Notes: generated by a model from the letters alone, not told the origin. A DNA stretch of 64,000 nucleotides from Cephalotus follicularis (GCA_001972305.1 BDDD01002397.1:127966-191965); one strand, 5' to 3'; counted from the first letter of the stretch, positions 35,825-46,633 are shown. Made by a program: numbers and translations.

Positions 35825-37072
35825 TGTAGGAAGTCTAGAGGGGGGGTGAATAGACTTATAAAAATTACTAGCAATTATACCACAAAATAATTCAATAAAC
35901 ACAAACACACAATTTGCGGAAATGTAAAGAGTGTAGGGTTTAGAGATTGCAAACGGATATATAGTGGTTCGGCAAACCGCCTACGTCCACTCCCCAAGGC
36001 CTCCCCTTGAGTATTCACTAGGTATGCCCCAATCCGGGCTTGGAACTCCAACCGAGCTCCAACAACTTTCGCTCCAACCAAGCGAATTACAACTTTGCTC
36101 CAACCGAGCAATACAAGAGACAACCTCTCTTGTATGTGTGAAAGTAATAGTTTCAAGGTTACAAATTCGTAGGAATTTGTTTTACAATTTGGCTCACTTT
36201 AAACAAAGCTACAAGTGTGTATGTAATGTAAGAATAAAGCTTTGTAAATGTAGATGATTGCTTTGGATTGATCTCTTTTGATTGTGTGAATGCTTGGTAT
36301 TGTACTTGAGATAGCTCGAGAGAATTTGAGACTTGAATGCTTGATCCCTTGTGCATGACCTCTAATTTTCCTCTTATAGTTGAGCCTCCAACGGATCTAT
36401 TTTTAACTGTCTGTTACAAATCCAGTCGGCTGGATTTGGACGGCAGTCAGCTGGATTGATGGCGCGTACATTTGAATATAGCCGTTGGGAGTTGGCAGTC
36501 GGTTGTCTCCTCTAGGCAGTCGACTGGTTGTGCAGGCAGTCGACTGGATGCTCTGTTCCAGTCGGCTGGTGAGGCTAAATAAGAAGTTACAGAACCTACT
36601 GCCAGATTTTGCACAATTGAAAACAGTCGGCTGGATTCCCTGGCAGTCGACTGGTCCCCTGCTTCAGTCGGCTGGATTGGGTGTAAAATGTTACAGAAGC
36701 TTCTGCCTGAAATTGTACCCATGGCAGTCGACTGATGCCCTGTGACAGTCGACTGGTTTTGCCTGGCAGTCGACTGGACCCCTGTGGCAGTCGACTGGAT
36801 TGTTGCTTTTGCAGATTTTGAGTTTGGTTGAAGATGCAGTCGACTACATACCCTCTGGAAGTCGACTCCTAACCTTGGCAGTCGACTGGATTGGTTTCCA
36901 GTCGGCTGTCTTGACCTGTTTCTGCATAAAAGTTCTTGGCACAACTTTGGACATAAGATCAAGTGAGTATATGCAGTTATAACTTAAAGAATTATGCATA
37001 CAAGTAATCTACGTTTGTTAATCATCAAAATAACATATGTAATGCAATTAATCGGGGTGGCAAAGGCCAACA
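35825..37072 (-). mobile_element. SIRE/Maximus-like copia solo LTR
   Basis: On the minus strand it starts TGTTGGCCTTTGCCACCCC and ends CTAGACTTCCTACA (1248 bp), with the 5-bp duplication acctc at 35820-35824 and 37073-37077. Shared blocks with the LTRs of element K include tagtggttcggca and cctacgtccact. The minus-strand TATA (ctataag, 36373-36379) lies just downstream of a 17-unit motif array. It disrupts the integrase of element H. Confidence 0.93.
36420..36910. repeat. 17-unit CAGTCGACTGG array, U3 of SIRE-like LTR
   Basis: I count 17 units of cagtcgactg or cagtcggctg (variants cagtcagctg, aagtcgactc), 15-60 bp apart, usually preceded by ggcagtc or ccagtc and followed by ga or gt. In LTR sense the array ends about 40 bp before the TATA box. 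Confidence 0.92.
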
Positions 37073-37077
37073 ACCTC

Positions 37078-37705
37078 CTCGCGCACTGACCGATATAGGA
37101 CCACATACATCAGTATGGACTAACCCCAGTAAGTCCATTGCCCTTTCTCCTTCACCGGAAAAGGGAGATTTGGTCATCTTTCCCAATAAGCAGGATTCAC
37201 ATGTTGGATAGGACTCCAAGTCTTGGATATCTAAAAGATCATCCTTAACCAACTGTGTAAGCCTAGCATCACTAAGATGTCCAAGTCTATAGTGCCAAGT
37301 ATAGGTTTTATTAATTTCAGTTTCTCTAGGTCTTTTCTTATTACTTTGCTCAATGGATAGGATATTTGATTGTTCAGTATTTAAAACAAATAATCCATTG
37401 TCAATAAAACCATTACCAACATAAACATTATCAGAAAATATAAAACACTGAATGTCTTGGAATATGAGCTTCAAGCCCAAATTACATAAGTATGAAACAC
37501 TTATTATATTTCTTACAATGTTTGGTACAAAATAACATGGATCAAGAGTTAATACAAAACCATTACATAAAGTAATGTCAAAGATCCCTACAGCTTGAGC
37601 GATGATCCTAGATCCATCCCCAAGCCTTAGACCCAAGTCTCCAGCTCCAAGCTGTCTAACCTTTCTTAACCCATGTAGAACTACTATTAAAAGATAGACA
37701 AAGTT
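37078..37705 (-). pseudogene. Copia protease remnant and pre-integrase domain (element H)
   Basis: The frame from about 37680 reads GLRKVRQLGAGDLGLRLGDG and YFVPNIVRNIISVSYL, the C-terminal part of a copia aspartic protease. The catalytic Asp-Thr-Gly stretch expected just upstream, after SSTW, is absent: SSTW joins directly to GLRK with a frameshift, a small deletion. The pre-integrase domain follows (TWHYRLGHLSDARL, CESCLLGKMTKSPF) and the start of integrase (HTDVCGPISVSAR), where the solo LTR interrupts at 37077. Confidence 0.88.
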
Positions 37706-37901
37706 CAATCATGAACATACCTGATGGGCTTGCACCATGCTGCCTATCAGTCGAGACTATTGCACCAGTCATCCGATAATCCTTCTTCCAGTGTCCAATC
37801 TTACCACACTGAAAGCAGGCACCCTCAGCCGCAAGCTGTTTCATTTTATTCTTAGCAACATCCCCAAGAGCTCCAAGCTTGCTCTTCTTCTTCTTCTTCT
37901 T

Positions 37902-37933
<32 letters not shown>

Positions 37934-38654
37934 CCTTGCCTTTTGTGTTGACATTCCCGAGTACGCCTTTCCCTTTTGAGGAAGACAAGGCACTGCCCTT
38001 TCATTGGGAAGCCTTAGATGAAGAAGGAAGAAGCAGGGCGGGGGACTTTGACTTCCCATAGTCAATGTCAGCCTCAGCCATTCTCAACATAGAAATTAAC
38101 TCACTCAGAGTTACATCTATCTTTTTCATGTGAAAATTCATCACGAACTGTGAGAATGACTTGGGAAGGGACGTCAGAATCAAATCCACATATAATTCAT
38201 CGTCCATGACAAACCCTAATTGAGTAAGCTGCTCAATCATGTCTATCATCTTCAGTCCATGATCATGGACTGAAGCTCCCTCTGGCATCTGCTCCTTGAA
38301 GAGCCCACGTGAGAGATTATACCTTTGAGTCCTTGACTCAGCCCCATACATGTCCGTCAGATGGACTATTACTTCGGATAAGGTATCTTTCTTCTCAGTT
38401 TGACGTTGTAGCTTAGGTGTCATTCCCAGAATGGCTAAACACCTAGCCTGCTCATCATCCTCTAGCCACTTGGCCAGACGTTCAGACTCCTCTAGTGTAG
38501 GATCTGTACCCAGTGCAGGAGGCTTCCCAGTCATCACATACGCCATTTTATTGGCGGTAAGGACTAACTTGAGATTACGTTGCCAATCAATAAAATTAGG
38601 GCCTTGTAGTTTGTTGGTCTCTAGAATATGAGACATTGTAGATTGAAAAGCCAT
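37656..38654 (-). pseudogene. Copia gag (element H)
   Basis: The real ATG at 38654-38652 starts a copia-type gag (MAFQSTMSHILETNKLQGPN, then NKMAYVMTGKPP, LTDMYG, LILTSLPKSFSQF). A tga at about 37998-38000 sits in the same frame where Arg or Trp is likely. Beyond it the frame continues with a run of about 17 lysines and one zinc knuckle CFQCGKIGHWKKDY, in which the last Cys is Tyr, so RNA binding would be weakened. The frame ends at a tag near 37656 caused by the protease deletion. Confidence 0.9.
37882..37932. repeat. CTT microsatellite encoding a poly-lysine run
   Basis: About 17 CTT units on the plus strand; on the minus strand they are AAG codons inside gag just before the zinc knuckle. 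Length changes of three bases would keep the frame. Confidence 0.93.
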
Positions 38655-40536
38655 TCTAGCAACCTAGATAAGGAAATAAAAACAATGAGTCAACATATAT
38701 TCCAAATTTTTAATATATGACTATCATAACACTTGATCTTTAGTGTATATGATACCTCCCACTATTCTAAACGTATTCCATACCCACATACGGAACTCGA
38801 TAAGTCCTACTTCCTAGTGGGGATTGGAATCCATTGCAATCATATTATAGCCGCATCTAAGGCATGAAAAACAATAATATATCCAATGGGTAAGCTGTCT
38901 TACCAATTTGCATCCAATGCAAGATCCAATCATCAAATTCGGCCTCTCGATTCAATATGGCCTTAGCTAGGGCATAACAAACCATTAGAATCAAGATAAA
39001 TCAAACACCCATATTCTTCATTGGAATGCACTAGTTTTAACACCCACACATAGGCTTGTCCAAGTGCTAAAACATAGCCACCTTTTGCGGTGTCCTACAC
39101 CGACGCTGACATAGCTTCTACAGATTACCAGCCTAAGCTAGGGCATGACAAACCAATAATCCATATAGGTCATTCAACGAAGATTATGGAAGGCCACGGA
39201 GAACAACTCCATGTGTCCCTACGTTCAGATTTATTAATTTAAATGAGGGAATTTTAAGGTCTCACATTTTAATTACCAAGGCTTTAATTAATTCATTGGT
39301 TTCATTACCCAATTTCAATTAATTACGGCTTTGCATGCATGACTTGTATTTGGACTATTCATCTTATGCACCTTGGATTTATTTCTAAAATAAATCAATG
39401 GAATGGTAAAGGACCACACTATTGTGCATAAGATAATTAAAGCATATCTAATACTACTTTAAAACAATACACAAATGCCTTTTATAATAATCAATTTCAA
39501 ATTTTAATATCAGAAGTTGTTTATGGGTTTAACTCCCACTAAATCAAGTAATGATCATTTATACTTTAAGTGAAATAGCTCAAAATACCAAATTTTAAGA
39601 TTCGTGTAAATTCAGTCTTAAGCGTCGACGCATAAGTCTAAAGCGTCGGCGGTTAACACGCAAGCGTCGATGGTTTTAACAAACCGTTAGCGCTTAGAGA
39701 AACATACCGGACTTTAAACAAATCTTCAGAATCACTGTCCCCAAGCATCGACGGTTTCTCCAAAACCGTCAGCGCTTAGTACAAGCGGCTACGCTTTAAC
39801 TAAAGCGTCAAAGGTTAAGCGCCTTGCATCGACAGTTCTAACAAAACCATCGGAGCTTTACCTATGAAAATGGCCTAACCGTCAGCGCTTTAACCAAAAG
39901 CGTCGACGGTTTGCCCTACTGCAAAAATGTCACCATGACAAAATCTGCATAAATTCACACTTTTGGACTTAGGTATACTTAACACTTGCACTATGAAAAC
40001 ATATGGGATCCTATAACTGCACTTTGCAAGTTTCAAACATGTCCAAAAACAAGATGGCCTATGCAACTCATATATTCATCAACTCTCGTCCATAAACTAG
40101 AAACTATAAACATTCTACAAGGATTATATGCAAGAGTATCATGAAGCAAGACAATGGTTGCACTAATTCTCCCAATGTCTCTAGCCACTAGACACTACTT
40201 GCACATATTAAGTGTAGAGAACTCTACATAATCCAAGTTATGCATAATCAATTTCATATGTTTACGAAACTAGTTTAAACAACCTCCGAATTACATTCCT
40301 TCTGTTGGAAACTTATCGTAAAACATTCCTCTACATGTTCAAATTAACATCCAATGCCAATTCAACTAGGAAAGCAATACAAACAGTTTTTAATTTCATC
40401 CAATTTAATTCAAAAACACCAAAACTTAAACTTATGCAATAAAGGATTGAGTTTAACCGCAAAACATCACTTCTAATTAAACTTCTAATGAATCATCATC
40501 CTAGGCATTATAATTCAATTATGATTGATGTGGTAG
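38655..40536 (-). other. Leader of copia element H
   Basis: About 1.9 kb between primer site and gag ATG, with no gene on either strand. It holds the motif array at 39615-39915 and is otherwise AT-rich. Words such as ctagggcatgacaaaccaa recur near 38965 and 39135 (with variation), a hint of internal duplication. Confidence 0.7.
39615..39915. repeat. Palindromic-motif array, AAGCGTCGACGGTT type, in copia leader
   Basis: About 14 units, alternating aagcgtcgacggtt-like and aaccgtcagcgctt-like forms (reverse complements of one pattern), with decayed versions such as aagcatcgacggtt and aaccatcggagctt. It is the same flavour as in gypsy families B and G, but here in a Ty1/copia transcript leader. 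Confidence 0.9.
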
Positions 40537-40548
40537 GCTATGATACCA
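40537..40548 (-). other. Primer binding site of copia element H
   Basis: Minus strand tggtatcatagc, one mismatch to the initiator-Met tRNA complement, one base from the LTR end. Confidence 0.88.
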
Positions 40549-40549
40549 C

Positions 40550-41280
40550 TGTTGGGATATTTATCATCCCCAGAGTCAGAATCAGGCATAGGGTGCTAGG
40601 GTGCAATTTTAAAATTTTTAAAGCTTAAACCCTTTACACCACTATTAACATATCCAATTCTAACTTACATAATACCAAGGAACACCCACAACAATTCATA
40701 ATCAAATTTACATCACTAAAACATGCACTTGTGATGTTCAATTATACAAAGAGGCTTTGAGAACATACCAAGTATGATGGCTCCTTCTCTTTGCCGCAAA
40801 CTAGCTTGGGTAGATTTCCTTTCACCTCTAAGATAATTGCTTCTCCTTCCTCAAGCTTTAGCAGCCACTAACTTTCTCTAAACTTATAGAGAACTCACAA
40901 AGGGACGTTTAACTTCCACCCTAGGTAGCTACTTGCTTGGTGAATATAATCAAAGAAGGGATTTGATAGAAAAACTAAAACTCCAAGCTTAGCCTTTTAT
41001 GGAATCTCATGAGAGAAATGAAGAACAACCAACAACATTTTATTTTTCCTTATTCTCCCTTTTATAACTCAAAATGGCTTCTTCAAGAAGCTTGTAATGG
41101 CTTGTTCAAGAAGCATGGAATGGCTTGTTCAAGAAGCTTGGAGACTTTTAAAATATCTTCCTTCTCTTGGCTTGTTCGAGAAGCTTCAACATGCAAATCC
41201 TGTTTTTCTCTCTTCTCTTGGATTTTATTGGCTTAATTTGATATTATAACTTAAGTCTAAATTAGTTAATGACATGCCAT
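40550..41280 (-). mobile_element. 5' LTR of copia element H, 3' portion only
   Basis: Aligns with 31460-32170 (ccccagagtcagaatc, catgcacttgtgatgttcaa, attagttaatgacatgccat). It stops abruptly at 41280, where fragment L begins; about 1.2 kb of LTR is missing from the window. Confidence 0.92.
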
Positions 41281-41957
41281 GTGATGACTCGTCCCTCAGG
41301 ATAACCACCTTGGACGAATCACCTGGCAGGAAGGAGGAATTTCCCATATCCTCTAAGCCAAAAGAGCCACGCATGCCAGAAGAAACACACGGTAGAGAAG
41401 GGACAAAGAAGGAATGGCAAAACTGTAAATAAGCCTTACATAAAACCATTCCAAAACTCACCGTTTAACTAAAGGAAACACGCACCATAACCACTACCCA
41501 AATGCACCGTTCCACTAAAGGAATATGCCAGGGGAGGGAGCCAGGGCAGAGAACGCAACACTACGTCTTGTTAGGGATCCTGGGCAGAGATGCCAACACC
41601 ACACGACATAACACAAGCCAGGCCTGCACCTCCATCCTAAGACATGCCTTCCCTGGACGAGCCATTCTCGGGCATGTCCTCATTGGACGACTGACCTCAA
41701 ACATGTCCTCCTCAGGCATGTCCTCCCCGGGCATGGCCTCCCTGGACAACACGTTATCCTCGGACGTCTCCTCGGGCAACATGTTCTCCTCGGACAGAGC
41801 CCGACGATAAGTTCCAGACCACAACATAAACCAACCCAGCCTTAAAATCCCTGAGGTAAGGACACAAGCCCCCACAGGTTGACCCCCGCCCCAAGGAGAT
41901 CCCCCAACTTGCCCGACCTCGAGTAACCTTCTCGATAAACAAGCAAAAGATCGTAAC
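41281..41957. mobile_element. LTR fragment L, cut on both sides
   Basis: Starts at the break in the H LTR with gTGATGACTCGTCCCTCAGG and ends where element A begins (flank gtaac). It contains reiterated ggcatgtcctcc and cctcggac words at 41640-41805, which recall ctccccgggcatg of LTR E. No reading frame is convincing. I infer one end of another gypsy LTR whose remainder lies beyond element A. Confidence 0.5.
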
Positions 41958-42127
41958 TGTAATAACCTCAATTTTTAATTAATGTATTATACATTTTAAA
42001 TAAAATATACATTTTATGGAGATTATTTGTCCAATTACCATAAGAATTGTGATTCGTGAATGCTTGGGTTGAATTGAAATGCAAAATCGTAAAACAAAAT
42101 TAAGGAACCCAAAAAAATCAGCTCAAA

Positions 42128-42255
42128 CACCCGACTATCACAGGGTAACAGTCGACTGGTTGAATCATAAAGGGACAGTCAACTGTCTTAGGGCAACAGT
42201 CGACTGGTGGTTCGTACTGTGACAGTCGACTGCCTATTAAAGAAAGTCGACTGGA
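42128..42255. repeat. Proximal CAGTCGACTG array, left LTR of A
   Basis: Six units (cccgactatc, cagtcgactgg, cagtcaactg, cagtcgactgg, cagtcgactgc, aagtcgactgg), 20-30 bp apart, upstream of the probable promoter (cccttataac near 42510). Confidence 0.85.
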
Positions 42256-43294
42256 ACGGCACAGAACAGGTGTCTATACATGCATATGAGATAGAGCAGA
42301 GGTAGTGCATGATGGACAGGTGTTATGCGAGTTAGCAGCTTCCATAACATGCAGGAGAAGTGCCTTGCATGTGCTCTGCAGACCTGCAAACCTGCAAACA
42401 GAAAAAATTGAAAGAAGTAAAGTGGGTGGAAGTTATGCATGTGAGAGATAAAAGGGAGAAAATGTTAAATGATAGAGTTAATGGATGAAATGGGATTAGA
42501 GTGTTAATTTCCCTTATAACAGAGATCGCATGAGTGATTAGAGAGTTAGAAACACTAGGGATAGAGGAACTCTTGCCAGAGAAATTCTTGGTGTGCATGT
42601 TGAAAGATTGGAGTTCAAAGAAGGAGTTGAAGCTTCGATTTCCTGGTAAGCTTCCAAATTCTGGATGATTGTTGTTGTATAGTTAAACGGTAGTATATTC
42701 TATAAACCTACTGTTAACATGCCTCTATAGAAAGGATTGTAAGGAATGGTTAAATGTAAAAGTGAAGCTTAAGGAATTGTTGATAAGCCTCTAATTCGAA
42801 TTATAGTTGTTGTTATAGTTATCAATAGGTATATATATATATATATATATCTTCTGTAACATGCAAGATAGTTGATTGCTGGAATTGGAGTTGAGTTGGT
42901 ATAAAGAGTTTTGGAACTCAAAAGAGAGTTGAGGCTTAGGATTCCTCTGGTAAGTAGCTGGTTTAATTCAGTGATGTTATGGTAGTTAGTCAACCATAAT
43001 CAGTTATTGATTTTCATTCCATATACCTGCCAACCTGCATCTATAGCATTAAGCTCTTGGATTGATGGTGTTGAGTTGAATTTGGACTTAAAGAGAGAAA
43101 TCAAACCCAATTGATTTCGGGAAAGCGATTGAGGTTGGGGTATTGACATGTTTTCAAAGATATAGTATGTACATCATGTATAGATGATTTTGGTATGATA
43201 GCATGCTTTTAATTGGGTTGAATTGGATTTTGAAATGCTTGCTCTGTTCTTATTAGAAACTGCCTGTCGAATTATGGACAATCCTGTCCACTGT

Positions 43295-43440
43295 TCTTCA
43301 TGATAGTCGACTACTCAATGTAACCAGTCGACTGTCAAGAACAAATAGTCGACTACTAAATCAAAATAGCCGACTATTAAGAACGAACAGTCGACTACTC
43401 AATGTAAACAGCCGGCTATTCTAGAGAACAGTCGACTGTC
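43295..43440. repeat. Distal TAGTCGACTA/CAGTCGACTG array, left LTR of A
   Basis: Seven or eight units alternating tagtcgactac, cagtcgactgtc, tagccgactatt and cagccggctatt, about 20 bp apart and 1.17 kb after the proximal array. Confidence 0.87.
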
Positions 43441-44132
43441 ATGAGATAAATTTCTGATATAGGTACTGTTTAGGCCTTAATTTGAATGTAATTACCCTGG
43501 CCTCCACATGGGATGATTCTAACAGTCAATCCTAGCCATATTTAGTTACATTTCAGGAATTAAACAACTTATGCATTCCTTGTGTAAATTGTGCAAGAAT
43601 GGCTATGGTTATGCTAATGAACCTTATTTGAACCCAGGAATTGCTACTGTCCCTTTGGTTATGCTGCTGTATAATGTTGATGTTATAGATATTGTATACC
43701 TATTATGAGTTCATCAATACTATGGTTTCCTTAATTTTAAGGACTAAATCAACTAAGTGCTTTAAGCACGAATATGGATTTTAACTAAGGTTTCAAAATG
43801 AAAACTTGTTGCCAATGATTTACTACTCCTCCTATGAGAGGTACCTCCTGTTTTGTTCTCCAACCGGGAACCACTATTGTATTGAATACTGTTCCTCCAA
43901 GGAGATGCACAGTCACTGAATTGTTAAATGTTTCTAAAAGAAAACTACTACTATATTGCATATTATAAATATATGTAATATTGTGATTGATTGATTGTAT
44001 TGATTGTCTATGTAATATCTCATTTCTATGCTTACATGTTTTATGTTGGGTTTATACCTTTTGATATATGCTATGGTTTGTGAACGCTTTGATTTTTAGT
44101 TTGAAATTCTTTTATTTTTGTTTTCTGGGCAC

Positions 44133-44272
44133 AAAGCGACGACGCTCTTATTAGAACCGCCGACGCTTTGGGTGCTGTGTGACACGATGACGCTTAAACG
44201 TGTGACATTGGCGCGTTTTGTATTTAAGTGCTTAACTGTCGACGCTTTAAAGTAAACAGTCGACGCTTTAGT
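44133..44272. repeat. Proximal AAGCGTCGAC-type array, left LTR of B
   Basis: Units aaagcgacgacgctc, aaccgccgacgcttt, acgatgacgctt, actgtcgacgcttt and cagtcgacgcttt. The matching array in the right LTR at 51540-51680 differs at a few C/T sites. Confidence 0.85.
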
Positions 44273-44736
44273 CGGTTTTCCATACCAGTTTGGACGGTAA
44301 CATGTTTAAGGAAAAAGGGGGTTTTTGCCATTTTTGTTAATCTGATTTTCCTTCTATGTTCGAAACCGAATCTGCATGAAAGGAAACTTATTAGTTGCAC
44401 GATTTTACCATTAATTTTACTCGTTTTTCTGGTTTTAAAAATCTAAGTATTATTTTGAAAGAAAAATATATGCACAATTTGACAAACACAAACAACAACT
44501 TTGCAAGCATTTTTCTACACCGATTTTGACGTCTTTTGAAGGTAATTTCTAAACGAAAGTTGTAGTATGCACTATGTAGTTTCTATACCACCCATTAATT
44601 CGTGTTGAAACAGGCTAGAATTTAATTGTGAGCATGATTTTAGAGGCTTGTTGAAACTAAATTTCTGTTGTTATCGTTATATATTCATGGGTTTTATGCA
44701 TAACTTGTAATATTAATGCTTAAAAACAAAGAAAAT

Positions 44737-44738
<2 letters not shown>

Positions 44739-44801
<63 letters not shown>
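44739..44801. repeat. TG microsatellite
   Basis: About 31 TG units. It is absent from the right LTR and from the solo B LTR, so it arose or was lost after the family diverged. Confidence 0.95.
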
Positions 44802-44803
<2 letters not shown>

Positions 44804-45069
44804 CACTGTTTTACGGATTATACACAGGAAAAATCAGATTATAGTTCATGATTTTGTAAACTATTTTAAAAACCATGTTTTGACATAAACATGCTATGCT
44901 AAACTTGTTATTTTCATGATGGTGTATTTATAATCACCATACTGATAGTTACAGACTCATATGACATGTTTTTAAGTTTGGTTATTGCTACTATAACTTC
45001 TGTATATGAAAAGTAGGAGTTGTTCATGAAATTGAAACTGTTTTCTACAACTAGTACTGTGTGTTCGAA

Positions 45070-45205
45070 GCAAACCGTAGACGCTTGTATTTTAAGCGTC
45101 GCAGCTTTGTACTGTTTTGTGCTGTGGTTAGTCGACTCTTTGCTCAACACTTTGTCCTTTTGTGCAATGAAACCGTCGACGGCTAGGAACAAACTGTCGA
45201 CGCTT
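45070..45205. repeat. Distal AAGCGTCGAC-type array, left LTR of B
   Basis: Units accgtagacgctt, aagcgtcgcagctt, agtcgactctt, aaccgtcgacggct and actgtcgacgcttt. In the right LTR only the last two remain (52019-52052), because a deletion ends inside this array. Confidence 0.82.
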
Positions 45206-46633
45206 TAACTAGCAGTTTCGATAATTGCTACTTTTTATGTTATGTGATGTTTGGACTCATATGTTTAGGTCTTAATATCGTTCGTGGTGGAGTTTAGGAC
45301 ACTCTAGGCTACTTTTGTCAAGTATTCGTGTTTGTTTAGATCTTTCTATCAACTAAGGTATGGATTCTTCGATTCTTGGATACTCCTTCGGTTAAATTAA
45401 ATAAAGTTAATTTTTACTGATACATCGTTCTTGAACGGATTTATGCTTTTATGATTATGCTCTTGGTTTTATTCAGAATAAAATTCATATTTTGATTGGA
45501 TATCCTCATTTTGATAATAATATTACTGAAACGAATTTATTATCGTTATATCGGATATTAATTTTTATTTACTGTTATCAAAAATGCGTTATTGTTTGGA
45601 CATGGCTTCCACTTTAGGGAGTATGTTATACTTCAGATACAGATCGGATTTTGATTTTGATTTTTGATATGAAAGTATGATCCTCTTTAAATAATTTCAG
45701 ATATGTCTGAAGACAGTTTACATAAGTATGTTTTAGAATTATTTTCGAATTAAACAATGTTTTAGCATAATAACATACAGAGAAAAACCCTACCTATGAG
45801 GTATCATAGGCATGTTCTTTGGCACGGAGGACATGACACCTACCGTGGCGGTGTGATCGGTCTACGGCGTCTCTTTTAAATATGTATCCTGAGAATAGGA
45901 TATGGATCCTTTTGAGGCGTATGAGTATACTCTAGTTATTGTCAGAATTCAGAAATTTAGTATTTGAGATTGTTTGTGTAGTGCCATACACGACTTTTCC
46001 ATCAGAGCATGTGGGCATCGCGAACCCCTTGCACCTATATATGTTTGTATGTCAGAATTCTCTTTTATGGAATTATGAAATCAGATAAAGTTTTGGATTA
46101 TAATGTTATGTTTTCATAAAGTTATAATGATTTTATAAATGCTCGTTTTTAAATATTCTGTTTTACATTTCAAGAATATTTACTATGTTACTTTGCTGAA
46201 TTCCAAAGTTCAAGATATTCTGTTTCCCGTTTACTGTTTTAATTCCTTATCCGTACTGAGGTTTGCTCAGCCGCGTTTTTGTTTCTATGCGGCAGGTTTC
46301 CAGAAGGTTGGGGGAAACATGTGATGAGAGTTACCCACTTGTCAGAGGACCATCTAGGAGTTGGTCTATTGTGTTTACAGTAGTGTTGATCATGTTTTGG
46401 AGCAGTGTCAGACTATTTTTCTGCTTACGTAATTTTTGAATATCGGATTATGGTTTGTTTTCACTTATGTATTGTTAAGGTTTTTAGACTTTGTTAAACA
46501 TCAGTTTTGTTATAAGTTATTTTTCAGACCACCACATCCGTTTTGCGTAAAGTTCATGCTTAGTTATCCTGTTATGTTTTAGTTTTGTATTATGACCTGT
46601 AAGGGCTCCCACCATCGGGGGTGTTACAGATTT

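Larger units (their letters stand above)
31460..41280 (-). mobile_element. Ty1/copia element H, minus strand, 5' LTR truncated
   Basis: On the minus strand in order: partial 5' LTR (41280-40550), primer site, a leader of about 1.9 kb, gag, protease, integrase, reverse transcriptase, RNase H, polypurine tract, 3' LTR (33374-31460). Domain order integrase before reverse transcriptase defines copia. The left flank is gcacc; the right flank is lost because LTR fragment L interrupts the 5' LTR at 41280. A SIRE-like solo LTR sits in the integrase. Lineage within copia not assigned. Confidence 0.92.
44011..46628 (+). mobile_element. Left LTR of element B
   Basis: 2618 bp, TGTAATATCTC to GGGGGTGTTACA. 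It contains arrays at 44133-44272 and 45070-45205, a TG microsatellite at 44739-44801, and the hairpin CTGAG/CTCAG at 46256-46260/46266-46270 followed by a pyrimidine tract and gcag. It is about 566 bp longer than the right LTR because 44610-45175 has no counterpart there. Confidence 0.96.

Noticed and set aside
36420..36910. CRISPR-like array of short repeats and spacers
   Set aside because: Spacing is irregular (15-60 bp), units are 10-bp palindromes with many variants, no cas genes exist, and the context is a plant LTR.
36447..36962. Long minus-strand ORF (171 aa) and similar ORFs at 52954-53382, 56977-57473 and 53063-53377
   Set aside because: They read through the CAGTCGACTG arrays, which have no stop in several frames on both strands. 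The repeated Gln-Ser-Thr-Ala or Ser-Arg-Leu text is a product of the motif, and the ORFs lie wholly inside LTRs.
37737..38061. Plus-strand Leu- or Phe-rich ORFs at 37737-38061
   Set aside because: They are the antisense of the CTT microsatellite inside copia gag.
42237..42598. Minus-strand ORFs 42237-42598 and 63055-63416 that are conserved between two places
   Set aside because: The conservation is because they are the two LTRs of element A; changes between copies do not favour silent sites and no known domain is visible.
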